A stretch of DNA of 19,654 nt from Phosphoribacter sp044220725 (GTDB taxonomy: Bacteria; Actinomycetota; Actinomycetes; Actinomycetales; Dermatophilaceae): the NCBI GenBank assembly GCA_044220725.1, contig JBGAQN010000085.1, positions 1 through 19,654 of the forward strand. Direction: 5' to 3'. Positions 14,432-19,654 of this stretch are shown here, one piece after another. A program made the position numbers and the translations under genes. The notes beneath the pieces were generated by a model. It saw nothing but the letters and a program-made list of their open reading frames with translations. It was not told where the DNA came from and did not search any database. Each line of letters begins with the position of its first letter. The first letter of the stretch is position 1.

Positions 14432-16537
14432 TCAGACCGGTTCCGTGACCAACGGGGCCAGCCCGCGTGAGGCCCGGATGATCTCGACGAAGCGTCCCAT
14501 GATGTCGTTGAGGCCGAAATCCTTGGGTGTGAAGACGGCCGCGACCCCCTGGGCGCGCAAGGCCACCCCGTCCGACTCGGGGATGATCCCCCCGACGACG
14601 ACGGGCACGTCGCCTGCCCCCGCCTCACGCAGCCCGAGGAGTACGTCCGGCACCAACTCCAGGTGTGAGCCGGACAGGATCGACAGGCCCACGAGGTGGA
14701 CGTCCTCGGCGACGGCGGCCGCGACGATCTGCTCCGGCGTCAACCGAATGCCCTGATAGATCACCTCGAACCCGGCGTCGCGAGCCCGCACCGCGATCTG
14801 CTCGGCACCGTTGCTGTGGCCGTCGAGGCCGGGCTTGCCGACCAGCACGCGCAACTTCTCGCCGAGCTCCTCACCCGTGCGAGCCACATCGGCGCGCACC
14901 CGGGCCAGGTCCCCCGAGGGCGTCGCACTCGAGGACACCCCCACCGAGCCGGAGACGCCCGTGGGAGCTCGGTATTCACCGAACTGCTCCCGCAAGGCGT
15001 GGGCCCACTCGCCCGTCGTCAGCTTGGCCCGGGCGCACTCCAGAGTGGCCGGCATGAGGTTGACACCGCTGGCGGCATCGGCCTTGAGCCGTGCTAAGGC
15101 CGCTTCGGCCCGCGCCTTCGCATCGGGGTCGGAGTCGCGGGTATGCCGCCACGCCCGGATCGCCTCGATCGCCGCCTGCTCGACGGCGGGGTCGACGGTC
15201 TGGATGGCCGTGTCCAGGTCAGCGGTGAGCGGGTTGGGCTCGGTCGAGGTGAACTGGTTGAGCCCGACGACGATGTCCTCGCCAGCTTCGATCCGCTGAC
15301 GACGCAACGCGTGTGAGGCGACCAGAGCCGACTTCATATAGCCGGACTCCACCGCCGCCACGGCCCCGCCCATCGCCTGCACGCGGGCGATCTCGGCCCG
15401 GGCGCCCTCGACCAGCTCGCGGACCTTTGCCTCGATGACGACCGACCCGGTGAACAGGTCGTCGTATTCGAGCAGGTCACTCTCAAGGGCCAGCACCTGC
15501 TGGATCCGCAGCGACCACTGCTGGTCCCAGGGCCGGGGCAGGCCTAACGCCTCGTTCCAGGCGGGCAACTGCACCGCGCGAGCGCGGGCATCCTTGGACA
15601 GCGTGACAGCCAGCATCTCCAGGACGATCCGCTGGACGTTGTTCTCCGGCTGGGCCTCGGTGAGCCCGAGGGAGTTGACCTGCACCCCGTAGCGGAACCG
15701 GCGCGCGACCGGGTCGGACACGGCATACCGCTCCTGGGTGATCTCGTCCCACAACTGGACAAACGCGCGCATCTTGCACATCTCTTCGACGAAGCGCACA
15801 CCCGCGTTGACGAAGAACGAGATCCGGGCGACGACCTCGCCGAACCGCTCCGGCGGCACCTGACCGGAGTCGCGGACCGCGTCGAGCACCGCGATCGCTG
15901 TGCACATGGCGTAGGCGATCTCCTGCACCGGCGTCGCACCGGCCTCCTGCAGGTGGTACGAGCAAATGTTCGTCGGGTTCCACTTGGGGATCTCAGAGAC
16001 CGTGTAGGCGATCATGTCGGTGATGAGCCGCAGCGACGGCGCGGGCGGGAAGGCGTAGGTCCCGCGCGACAGGTATTCCTTGATGATGTCGTTCTGGGTG
16101 GTGCCGGTCAGGGACTGCACCCAGGTCGCCGGGTCCTCCCCCACGGCCGCGGCCTGCTCCTCGGCAGCGACCTGATACATCGCCAGTAGCCACATGGCCG
16201 TCGCGTTGATGGTCATCGAGGTGTTCATCGCCTTGAGCGGGATGCCGTCGAAGAGCGCCGCCATGTCGCCGATGTGGCTGATCGGCACGCCGACCTTGCC
16301 CACCTCACCCCGGGACAGGACGTGGTCGGAGTCGTAGCCGGTCTGGGTCGGCAGGTCGAAGGCCACCGACAGCCCGGTCTGGCCCTTGGCGAGGTTGCGC
16401 CGATAGAGGGCGTTGCTCGCGGCGGCGCTGGAGTGACCGGCATACGTGCGCATCACCCAGGGACGCTCGCGGGTGGGGCGGGCGGCGGCGGTGGAGGCGT
16501 CCTGCTGGCGCGCAGCAGAGGAAGTGGTCTCGGCCAT
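14432..16537 (-). CDS. meaA: Ethylmalonyl-CoA mutase (MeaA/Ecm), coenzyme-B12-dependent
   Basis: Isomerises (2R)-ethylmalonyl-CoA to (2S)-methylsuccinyl-CoA. The 701-residue protein resembles Streptomyces MeaA throughout. The catalytic barrel contains NALYRRNLAKGQTGLSVAFD, QTGYDSDH, NTSMTINATAMWLLA and GVQVNSLGLTEAQPENNVQR. After a linker (about 525-560) comes the cobalamin-binding domain from residue 562, with Asp572-Gly-His574 in LDGHSNG, where His574 is the lower axial ligand, and the later GLSILSGSH and VVVGGIIP. This single-chain form, with the isoleucine/valine-rich C-domain fused on, separates it from two-subunit methylmalonyl-CoA mutase. ATG 16537 is preceded by TACCGT with a 7-nt spacer and no strong Shine-Dalgarno. 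It follows the STAS gene by 40 nt. Confidence 0.93.
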   Translation of the reverse strand: MAETTSSAARQQDASTAAARPTRERPWVMRTYAGHSSAAASNALYRRNLAKGQTGLSVAFDLPTQTGYDSDHVLSRGEVGKVGVPISHIGDMAALFDGIPLKAMNTSMTINATAMWLLAMYQVAAEEQAAAVGEDPATWVQSLTGTTQNDIIKEYLSRGTYAFPPAPSLRLITDMIAYTVSEIPKWNPTNICSYHLQEAGATPVQEIAYAMCTAIAVLDAVRDSGQVPPERFGEVVARISFFVNAGVRFVEEMCKMRAFVQLWDEITQERYAVSDPVARRFRYGVQVNSLGLTEAQPENNVQRIVLEMLAVTLSKDARARAVQLPAWNEALGLPRPWDQQWSLRIQQVLALESDLLEYDDLFTGSVVIEAKVRELVEGARAEIARVQAMGGAVAAVESGYMKSALVASHALRRQRIEAGEDIVVGLNQFTSTEPNPLTADLDTAIQTVDPAVEQAAIEAIRAWRHTRDSDPDAKARAEAALARLKADAASGVNLMPATLECARAKLTTGEWAHALREQFGEYRAPTGVSGSVGVSSSATPSGDLARVRADVARTGEELGEKLRVLVGKPGLDGHSNGAEQIAVRARDAGFEVIYQGIRLTPEQIVAAAVAEDVHLVGLSILSGSHLELVPDVLLGLREAGAGDVPVVVGGIIPESDGVALRAQGVAAVFTPKDFGLNDIMGRFVEIIRASRGLAPLVTEPV

Positions 16538-16544
16538 GGTTCCG

Positions 16545-16550
16545 ACGGTA
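16545..16550 (-). promoter_or_regulatory. -10-like box of meaA
   Basis: TACCGT on the minus strand is followed by 7 nt and then the meaA ATG. It lies between the STAS stop and meaA, so meaA may have its own leaderless promoter as well as readthrough from STAS. Confidence 0.4.
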
Positions 16551-16577
16551 CCGGCCGGTAGCCCGCGGGGCGAAGGG

Positions 16578-16988
16578 TCAGGCCGTGAGTGCGGCCACAA
16601 TGCGGGAGGCCTGCCGTCCCTGGGCGAGCACCCGATCCAAATGCGACATCCGCAGCAGCCTGGCGGTGCGCTCGGACATCTGCCCGACGTAGAGGTCACG
16701 CCCTTGTCGACGAGCCCGATGGTGCGCACCGACAAGCAAGCCGAGGGCGCTGGCGTCGCCGATCTCGGCGTCGGGGAGTTCGATGAGCACCGGCCCGGTG
16801 CCGTCGTCGATGACCCGATGCAGGGCCTCGCGGACCTGGGCGACCGAATGTGAGTCCAGGCGCCCGTCCACGCGAACGCGCACGCCGGCCGGGAGGGCGA
16901 CGATCTCCACGGAGGCCACGGAGGCCACAGACGCTGGGGGCGCCACGGAGGCTGGGGGCGCAGCGCCGTGCGCATTCGGTCGAGTCAT
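16578..16988 (-). CDS. STAS-domain protein (anti-sigma factor antagonist-like)
   Basis: Protein of 136 residues. A low-complexity Ala/Pro/Ser/Val tail (10-30, with APPASV twice and ASV repeats) precedes a STAS domain (about 28-130): VRVRVDGRLDSHSVAQVREAL, GPVLIELPDAEIGDASALGLLVGAHH, and a C-terminal helix ending SRIVAALTA. The usual phosphorylation loop Asp-Ser-Ser/Thr-Gly-Leu-Gly reads Asp78-Ala-Ser-Ala-Leu-Gly, so the first serine, the one phosphorylated in RsbV, is absent. The start at 16988 is preceded by AGGGGG at a suitable distance; an in-frame ATG at 17060 would add 24 residues. It precedes meaA by 40 nt on the same strand. A STAS gene in this neighbourhood is common in actinobacteria, but its partner is unknown. 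Confidence 0.82.
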   Translation of the reverse strand: MTRPNAHGAAPPASVAPPASVASVASVEIVALPAGVRVRVDGRLDSHSVAQVREALHRVIDDGTGPVLIELPDAEIGDASALGLLVGAHHRARRQGRDLYVGQMSERTARLLRMSHLDRVLAQGRQASRIVAALTA

Positions 16989-17099
16989 CGTGCGGTCACC
17001 CCCTGCGGCGACGGGAAACTGTGGTGGGTGGCGCCGTCGAGGCGCCGGTCGAGTTATCACGGTAGGTGAGGAGCACTGACCAGTTCGTTTGAGACACGC

Positions 17100-17117
17100 T
17101 GTTACGGATGTTACGAA
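17100..17117. promoter_or_regulatory. 9-bp direct repeat upstream of STAS and the adenosyltransferase gene
   Basis: TGTTACGGA (17100-17108) is immediately followed by TGTTACGAA (17109-17117), 8 of 9 identical. One-turn-spaced direct repeats in a divergent intergenic region suggest cooperative binding of a response regulator or MerR-like protein. Confidence 0.4.
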
Positions 17118-17218
17118 AGAGACACAAGTGTATGCCGTGGCTCTTGGGATTCTCGGGGCGGGAGGGAGACCGGGGCCTCTTCAGCGCTGACCACTGGGTG
17201 CTGTCACGTGGGATCTGA

Positions 17219-17224
17219 CAGGCT
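17219..17224 (+). promoter_or_regulatory. -10-like box of the adenosyltransferase gene, leaderless geometry
   Basis: CAGGCT, then GGAGCC, then ATG 17231. The GGAG is only 2 nt from the ATG, too close to serve as a Shine-Dalgarno. Confidence 0.45.
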
Positions 17225-17230
17225 GGAGCC

Positions 17231-17848
17231 ATGGTCAACCTCACCCGCATCTATACGCGTACCGGCGACGATGGCACGACTGCCCTCGGCGACTTCAGCC
17301 GCACGCCGAAGACCGACCCGAGGCTCGCGGCATACGCCGACGCCAATGAGGCCAACGCCTGCCTCGGGGTAGCGGTCGCGGCCGGGGGACTGCGCGAGGA
17401 CGTGCGGGCGATCCTGCTGCGCATCCAGAACGAGCTCTTCGACGTCGGCGCCGACCTCTGTATGCCGTTGCGCGAGACCTACGACTATCCACCCCTGCGG
17501 GTGCAGCAACCGTGGGTCGACGATCTGGAGGCCGACTGCGACCGCTATCTGGCCGAGCTGGAGCCGCTGCGGTCCTTCATCCTGCCCGGTGGGAGTGCGG
17601 GCGCGGCATACCTGCACGTGGCGACGACCGTCGTGCGGCGGGCCGAGCGGGCGACGTGGGCGGCGCTGGAGCACTACGGCACCGAGCCGGGGGCGGGACG
17701 CGGTGAGGGTGGGGTCAACCCGCTGACCGCGACCTATCTCAACCGGCTGTCCGACCTGCTGTTCGTCTTGGCTCGGGTGGCCAACCTGCCGGGCGGCGAT
17801 GTGCTGTGGCAGCCCGGCGGCGGGCGCGTGGAACCTCCGGCGCGCTGA
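17231..17848 (+). CDS. ATP:cob(I)alamin adenosyltransferase, PduO type
   Basis: Transfers the adenosyl group of ATP to cob(I)alamin, making coenzyme B12. The 205-residue protein has the three PduO-family signatures: the ATP-binding N-terminus YTRTGDDGTTALGD (8-21), RRAERATW (136-143, with the catalytic Arg/Glu pair) and NRLSDLLFVLAR (171-182). It acts as a trimer in characterised relatives. A short proline/arginine tail follows. There is no Shine-Dalgarno; CAGGCT lies 6 nt before the ATG. Placement close to meaA makes functional sense, because MeaA needs adenosylcobalamin. It is convergent with the DUF2550 gene, with 34 nt between them. Confidence 0.92.
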   Translation: MVNLTRIYTRTGDDGTTALGDFSRTPKTDPRLAAYADANEANACLGVAVAAGGLREDVRAILLRIQNELFDVGADLCMPLRETYDYPPLRVQQPWVDDLEADCDRYLAELEPLRSFILPGGSAGAAYLHVATTVVRRAERATWAALEHYGTEPGAGRGEGGVNPLTATYLNRLSDLLFVLARVANLPGGDVLWQPGGGRVEPPAR

Positions 17849-17882
17849 GTCACCGTGCGGCGGCGACACGGGAGGCCGAAGG

Positions 17883-18320
17883 TTACGTGACTGAGGACGC
17901 AGACTCCGGCGGCGCGGCCTCGACGAAAGCCCGCAATGCCGTGTATGCCGGTCGCGCCATCGCCAGTTGGAAGCGCGTCGTGCCGTCGTAACAGGGCACC
18001 CAAACGGCGTCATCGATGAGCTCGAGATGCTCGCGCGGGTCGACGGCAACCGGCGTGCCGAGGTCAAGGGTGCGCCGGGACCACGAGTGACGTGGCCGAA
18101 GTGACACCCCACCGATGGGGTACCACTCGACCTCCCCCTCGCCGAACCGGATGAACCCGTTGCGCCACATGGCGGCTCCTTCACGGGCATAGGCACACAT
18201 GGCCAGGAGCTTCCCGCGGGCGATCGCCCGACGGCGCAAAGTCACTGCGAGCAGATAGCCGCCGACGACGGCAACCACGACCCCGACTGCGACCTCAAGG
18301 GTGAACAGGAGGTCGGGCAC
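17883..18320 (-). CDS. DUF2550 family protein
   Basis: Protein of 145 residues with one N-terminal membrane segment (about 5-27, LFTLEVAVGVVVAVVGGYLLAV split at the ends) followed by a basic stretch LRRRAIARGK. The soluble domain contains FGEGEVEWYPIGGVSLRPRHSW, typical of DUF2550. The function is unknown, but the gene lies directly after atpC in most actinobacteria. It starts with GTG 12 nt after the atpC stop and without a strong Shine-Dalgarno, so it is probably coupled to atpC translation. The C-terminal tail PPESASSVT is divergent. Confidence 0.88.
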   Translation of the reverse strand: MPDLLFTLEVAVGVVVAVVGGYLLAVTLRRRAIARGKLLAMCAYAREGAAMWRNGFIRFGEGEVEWYPIGGVSLRPRHSWSRRTLDLGTPVAVDPREHLELIDDAVWVPCYDGTTRFQLAMARPAYTALRAFVEAAPPESASSVT

Positions 18321-18332
18321 GACGGGGTCCGG

Positions 18333-18596
18333 TCAGGCCTGGATGTCGACGTGATCGGCGACGATCGTCACGCGGTCGTGTTCGACGGAGAGGAAGCCGC
18401 TATCGATGGTGGCAGCCTGCTTGGCGCCGTCGGCCTGGTGGATGACCAGATCACCGTTGACGAGAACACCGAGCAGCGGGGTGTGGCCCGGCATGACACC
18501 GAGTTCACCCGACGCCGTGCGGCAGCGAACCATGCTGGCCGCTCCCACCCAGACCCGTCGGTCCGCAGCGACCAACTCGACCTGCAGTTCACTCAC
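18333..18596 (-). CDS. atpC: F0F1 ATP synthase epsilon subunit
   Basis: Central-stalk subunit of the ATP synthase. The 87-residue protein contains only the N-terminal beta-sandwich: SELQVELVAADRRVWVG at the start, GELGVMPGHTPLLGVLVNGD in the middle and HDRVTIVADHVDIQA at the end. The C-terminal helical hairpin that inhibits ATP hydrolysis in longer forms is missing, as in several actinobacteria. The GTG start has GGAGG 5 nt upstream. Normally atpC follows atpD within a few dozen bases, but no atpD sequence is found in the remaining kilobase upstream. TAGACT (18645-18640) may serve as its own -10. Confidence 0.93.
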   Translation of the reverse strand: MSELQVELVAADRRVWVGAASMVRCRTASGELGVMPGHTPLLGVLVNGDLVIHQADGAKQAATIDSGFLSVEHDRVTIVADHVDIQA

Positions 18597-18642
18597 GATG
18601 CCCTCCGCACGATCAGCTCCAGCGCCCTACTGCCGCCCGAGT

Positions 18643-19054
18643 CTATCGGTCCGACGGCCCCTCCCCGTCCGCGATGTGGGCGCGGCCACCGTATGCCGCG
18701 ACACTCCCCTCTGCCCCCACCCTTTCCCCTGCTCGCGAGTAACCGCTTCACTGTTGGCGATTCCGCGCTCCAAGGGTCGTTGAACGTAGATTTGCCAACA
18801 CTGAAGCGGTTACTCCGGCACAGGGGCGGGGTGGGCGCGGCCACCGTATGCCGCGACCAGCCGCTCCGCGACGAACCTCGCGTTCTCCGCGGCGACCTCA
18901 TCCGGCACCTTCGGGAGGTTCTCCTCCCAGTCCAGCAAGGGCGAGCCGCGGAACTGGCCGACCCGGACCGGACGACCGAAGAAGAACACGTGCAGGTGTG
19001 CTCCTCCGTGGCCGCCAGGATCCTCGCGTCGTAGTCCTCGACCGACTCAGCCAT
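18643..19054 (-). pseudogene. Broken small gene with a 2-nt frameshift and a palindromic insertion
   Basis: Reading from ATG 19054 (TAGGTT lies 7 nt upstream) gives MAESVEDYDARILAATEE, then frame is lost at CACAC near 18995. Removing one AC dinucleotide restores HLHVFFFGRPVRVGQFRG, LLDWEENLPKVPDEVAAENA and RFVAERLVAAYGGRAH. That frame then runs into a palindromic insert and stops at TAA 18812-18810. On the far side, a second copy of the last 27 coding bases continues in frame as IADGEGPSDR to a TAG at 18645-18643, which is probably the original end. The ancestral protein would be about 84 residues, soluble, of unknown family. I infer two lesions, a 2-nt insertion and the repeat insertion. Use of the downstream frame from another start cannot be excluded. 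Confidence 0.5.
18676..18857. repeat. MITE-like palindromic element with 27-bp direct repeats
   Basis: Exact 27-bp direct repeats (18676-18702 and 18831-18857, 155 bp apart) flank a long imperfect inverted repeat. The left arm (18726-18758) and right arm (18794-18826) are each 33 nt. They share CCCCTG at the outer end and, further in, a 22-nt block with one mismatch (GAGTAACCGCTTCA then TGTTGGC). The loop is 35 nt. Additional CCCACCC/GGGTGGG pairing extends the stem outward. The right arm supplies the stop codon of the broken gene. It could be a non-autonomous mobile element, an integrated palindromic repeat, or a structured RNA. Confidence 0.7.
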
Positions 19055-19258
19055 GGTGCGGAACCTACCTGCAGCGCGGCATACCGGGCTCTCCGTCGCC
19101 ACCTCGGCAGCAGGGGTGACCTTTGGGCACGGTGCGGCAGGACCCTGCCATGGCCGGTTGCTGACACCCTTCGCGCGGTCGCGTCGAGCCGGGGAGCGGT
19201 GAGCATAGAAGCGGGCGAACTCCCTCGTCCGCTCTCTCTCACCCGAATGGAGACCATC

Positions 19259-19504
19259 GTGAACACCTTGATCGACCACGATCTCGCCGACCTCGATCTC
19301 TACCTCGCCGCGTGGGCCAGGCCGGAGGCGCTGACCGCGGACGCGCGGGACCTGCAGGAAGGCGAATGGGCCGTGTTCGGCGCTGTCGCTGCCGTGCTCG
19401 GCATCGCCGTCAGCGTCGTCGCCTACATCTGTGGCGTCTGCGGCGCACGGTCGTTCTGGGCCTGCATGAGCGCGGTTCGCAACTACTGGGGTGCGGGCTG
19501 CTGA
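19259..19504 (+). CDS. Candidate RiPP/bacteriocin-like precursor peptide
   Basis: Peptide of 81 residues from GTG 19259, chosen because GGAG lies 6 nt upstream; an in-frame ATG at 19247 has no ribosome site. The first half is acidic and leader-like (VNTLIDHDLADLDLYLAAW, then DARDLQEGEW). A hydrophobic segment follows (AVFGAVAAVLGIAVSVVAY, 38-56), then a cysteine-rich end with Cys58, Cys61, Cys69 and the C-terminal residue Cys81. Codon third positions are GC-rich, as in real genes here. Acidic leader plus compact Cys-rich C-terminus resembles ribosomal peptide natural product or bacteriocin precursors. I do not recognise the family, there is no double-glycine site, and no modification enzyme is visible before the window ends. 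A small membrane protein is the alternative. Confidence 0.55.
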   Translation: MNTLIDHDLADLDLYLAAWARPEALTADARDLQEGEWAVFGAVAAVLGIAVSVVAYICGVCGARSFWACMSAVRNYWGAGC

Positions 19505-19518
19505 CCCACGAGTCCGGA

Positions 19519-19568
19519 GAGGGAGCGGGCCGTGCATGCCTGTCGACGGACTCACGACCCGCCCCCTT
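19519..19568 (+). terminator. Hairpin between the precursor-like gene and the next gene
   Basis: Bases 19519-19534 pair with 19553-19568 over about 14 positions with two mismatches (GGGAGCGGGCCGTG against CACGACCCGCCCCC). The stem is very GC-rich with an 18-nt loop. An alternative perfect 7-bp pairing, GAGTCCG (19510-19516) with CGGACTC (19547-19553), competes with it. The position suggests a partial terminator or mRNA-stabilising structure that lets the precursor be made in excess. Confidence 0.45.
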
Positions 19569-19613
19569 CCCGTCATCGTAGGCGACCCGATCCACCCAAC
19601 CGAAGGAGCGCAG

Positions 19614-19654
19614 ATGGACCTTCGACTCGACCAGTCCACCTGGGTGCTGCCGGG
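19614..19654 (+). CDS. Start of a gene cut by the window end
   Basis: ATG 19614 is preceded by AAGGAG with a 5-nt spacer, the best ribosome site in this region. Only MDLRLDQSTWVLP is visible before the window ends, too little to assign a family. It is on the same strand as the precursor-like gene, 109 nt downstream, so it is the first place to look for a modification, immunity or export function. Confidence 0.6.
   Translation, partial: MDLRLDQSTWVLP

Noticed and set aside
14432..16537. Methylmalonyl-CoA mutase large subunit
   Set aside because: Length and sequence follow single-chain MeaA/ethylmalonyl-CoA mutase, there is no small-subunit partner, and ccr is present.
17061..17230. Cobalamin riboswitch before the adenosyltransferase gene
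   Set aside because: No B12-box-like conserved core is visible, and the gene appears leaderless.
19259..19504. Daptide or class II lanthipeptide precursor
   Set aside because: No C-terminal Thr as in daptides, no double-glycine or Gly-Ala leader cleavage site, and few Ser/Thr for lanthionine rings, so no specific class is assigned.
18593..19639. Minus-strand frame of about 350 codons upstream of atpC
   Set aside because: It runs through the broken gene in the wrong frame, the palindrome and the antisense of the precursor-like gene; only its MAESVEDYDAR segment looks genuine.

Overview
The window is high-GC actinobacterial DNA. Overall composition, frequent GTG starts, NucS in place of MutS/MutL-type repair, an 87-residue AtpC followed by a DUF2550 protein, and ethylmalonyl-CoA pathway genes all point to Actinomycetota. 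Protein sequence style suggests Micrococcales, probably Intrasporangiaceae/Dermatophilaceae; the family level is inference. A run of 45 Ns at 8962-9006 shows that this is a draft assembly.

Layout. 1-1525: a thiolase on the minus strand, divergent from methylmalonyl-CoA epimerase (mce, 1526). 2005-3066: an AbiEi-type winged-helix plus DUF559 nuclease-like gene, with identical 37-bp palindromes at its 3' end and beyond its 5' end and a perfect DnaA box upstream. 3381-4727: crotonyl-CoA carboxylase/reductase (ccr). 4934-8787: an AI-2E-type membrane protein, then a cNMP/CBS/DUF294 protein and its paired DEDDh exonuclease. 8850-9152: a small protein interrupted by the N gap. 9307-11085: a tandem 3-hydroxyacyl-CoA dehydrogenase. 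11244-13048: a DUF47 PhoU-like protein and a Pit phosphate transporter split into two overlapping ORFs. 13219-13914: nucS, convergent with a small unknown gene. 14432-16988: ethylmalonyl-CoA mutase (meaA) downstream of a STAS protein. 17231-17848: a PduO-type cobalamin adenosyltransferase. 17883-18596: DUF2550 and atpC. 18643-19054: a broken gene carrying a palindromic insertion. 19259-19654: a small RiPP/bacteriocin-like precursor candidate and the start of the next gene.

The metabolic theme is the ethylmalonyl-CoA route. Thiolase, 3-hydroxybutyryl-CoA dehydrogenase, Ccr, epimerase and MeaA cover most of the path from acetyl-CoA to methylsuccinyl-CoA. The adenosyltransferase supplies the coenzyme B12 that MeaA needs. 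The crotonase and the later steps are not in the window.

Beyond the genes, three things stand out. (1) The heptamer GGCATAC/GTATGCC occurs 35 times, against about 2 expected from composition. It lies in all reading frames and both orientations, and inverted pairs form terminator-like hairpins, as uptake signal sequences do in other bacteria. (2) A hydrophobic, four-cysteine precursor-like peptide at 19259-19504 is followed by a strong hairpin and a new gene. (3) Many genes lack a Shine-Dalgarno and carry a -10-like hexamer exactly 6 nt before the start codon, which suggests widespread leaderless transcription.
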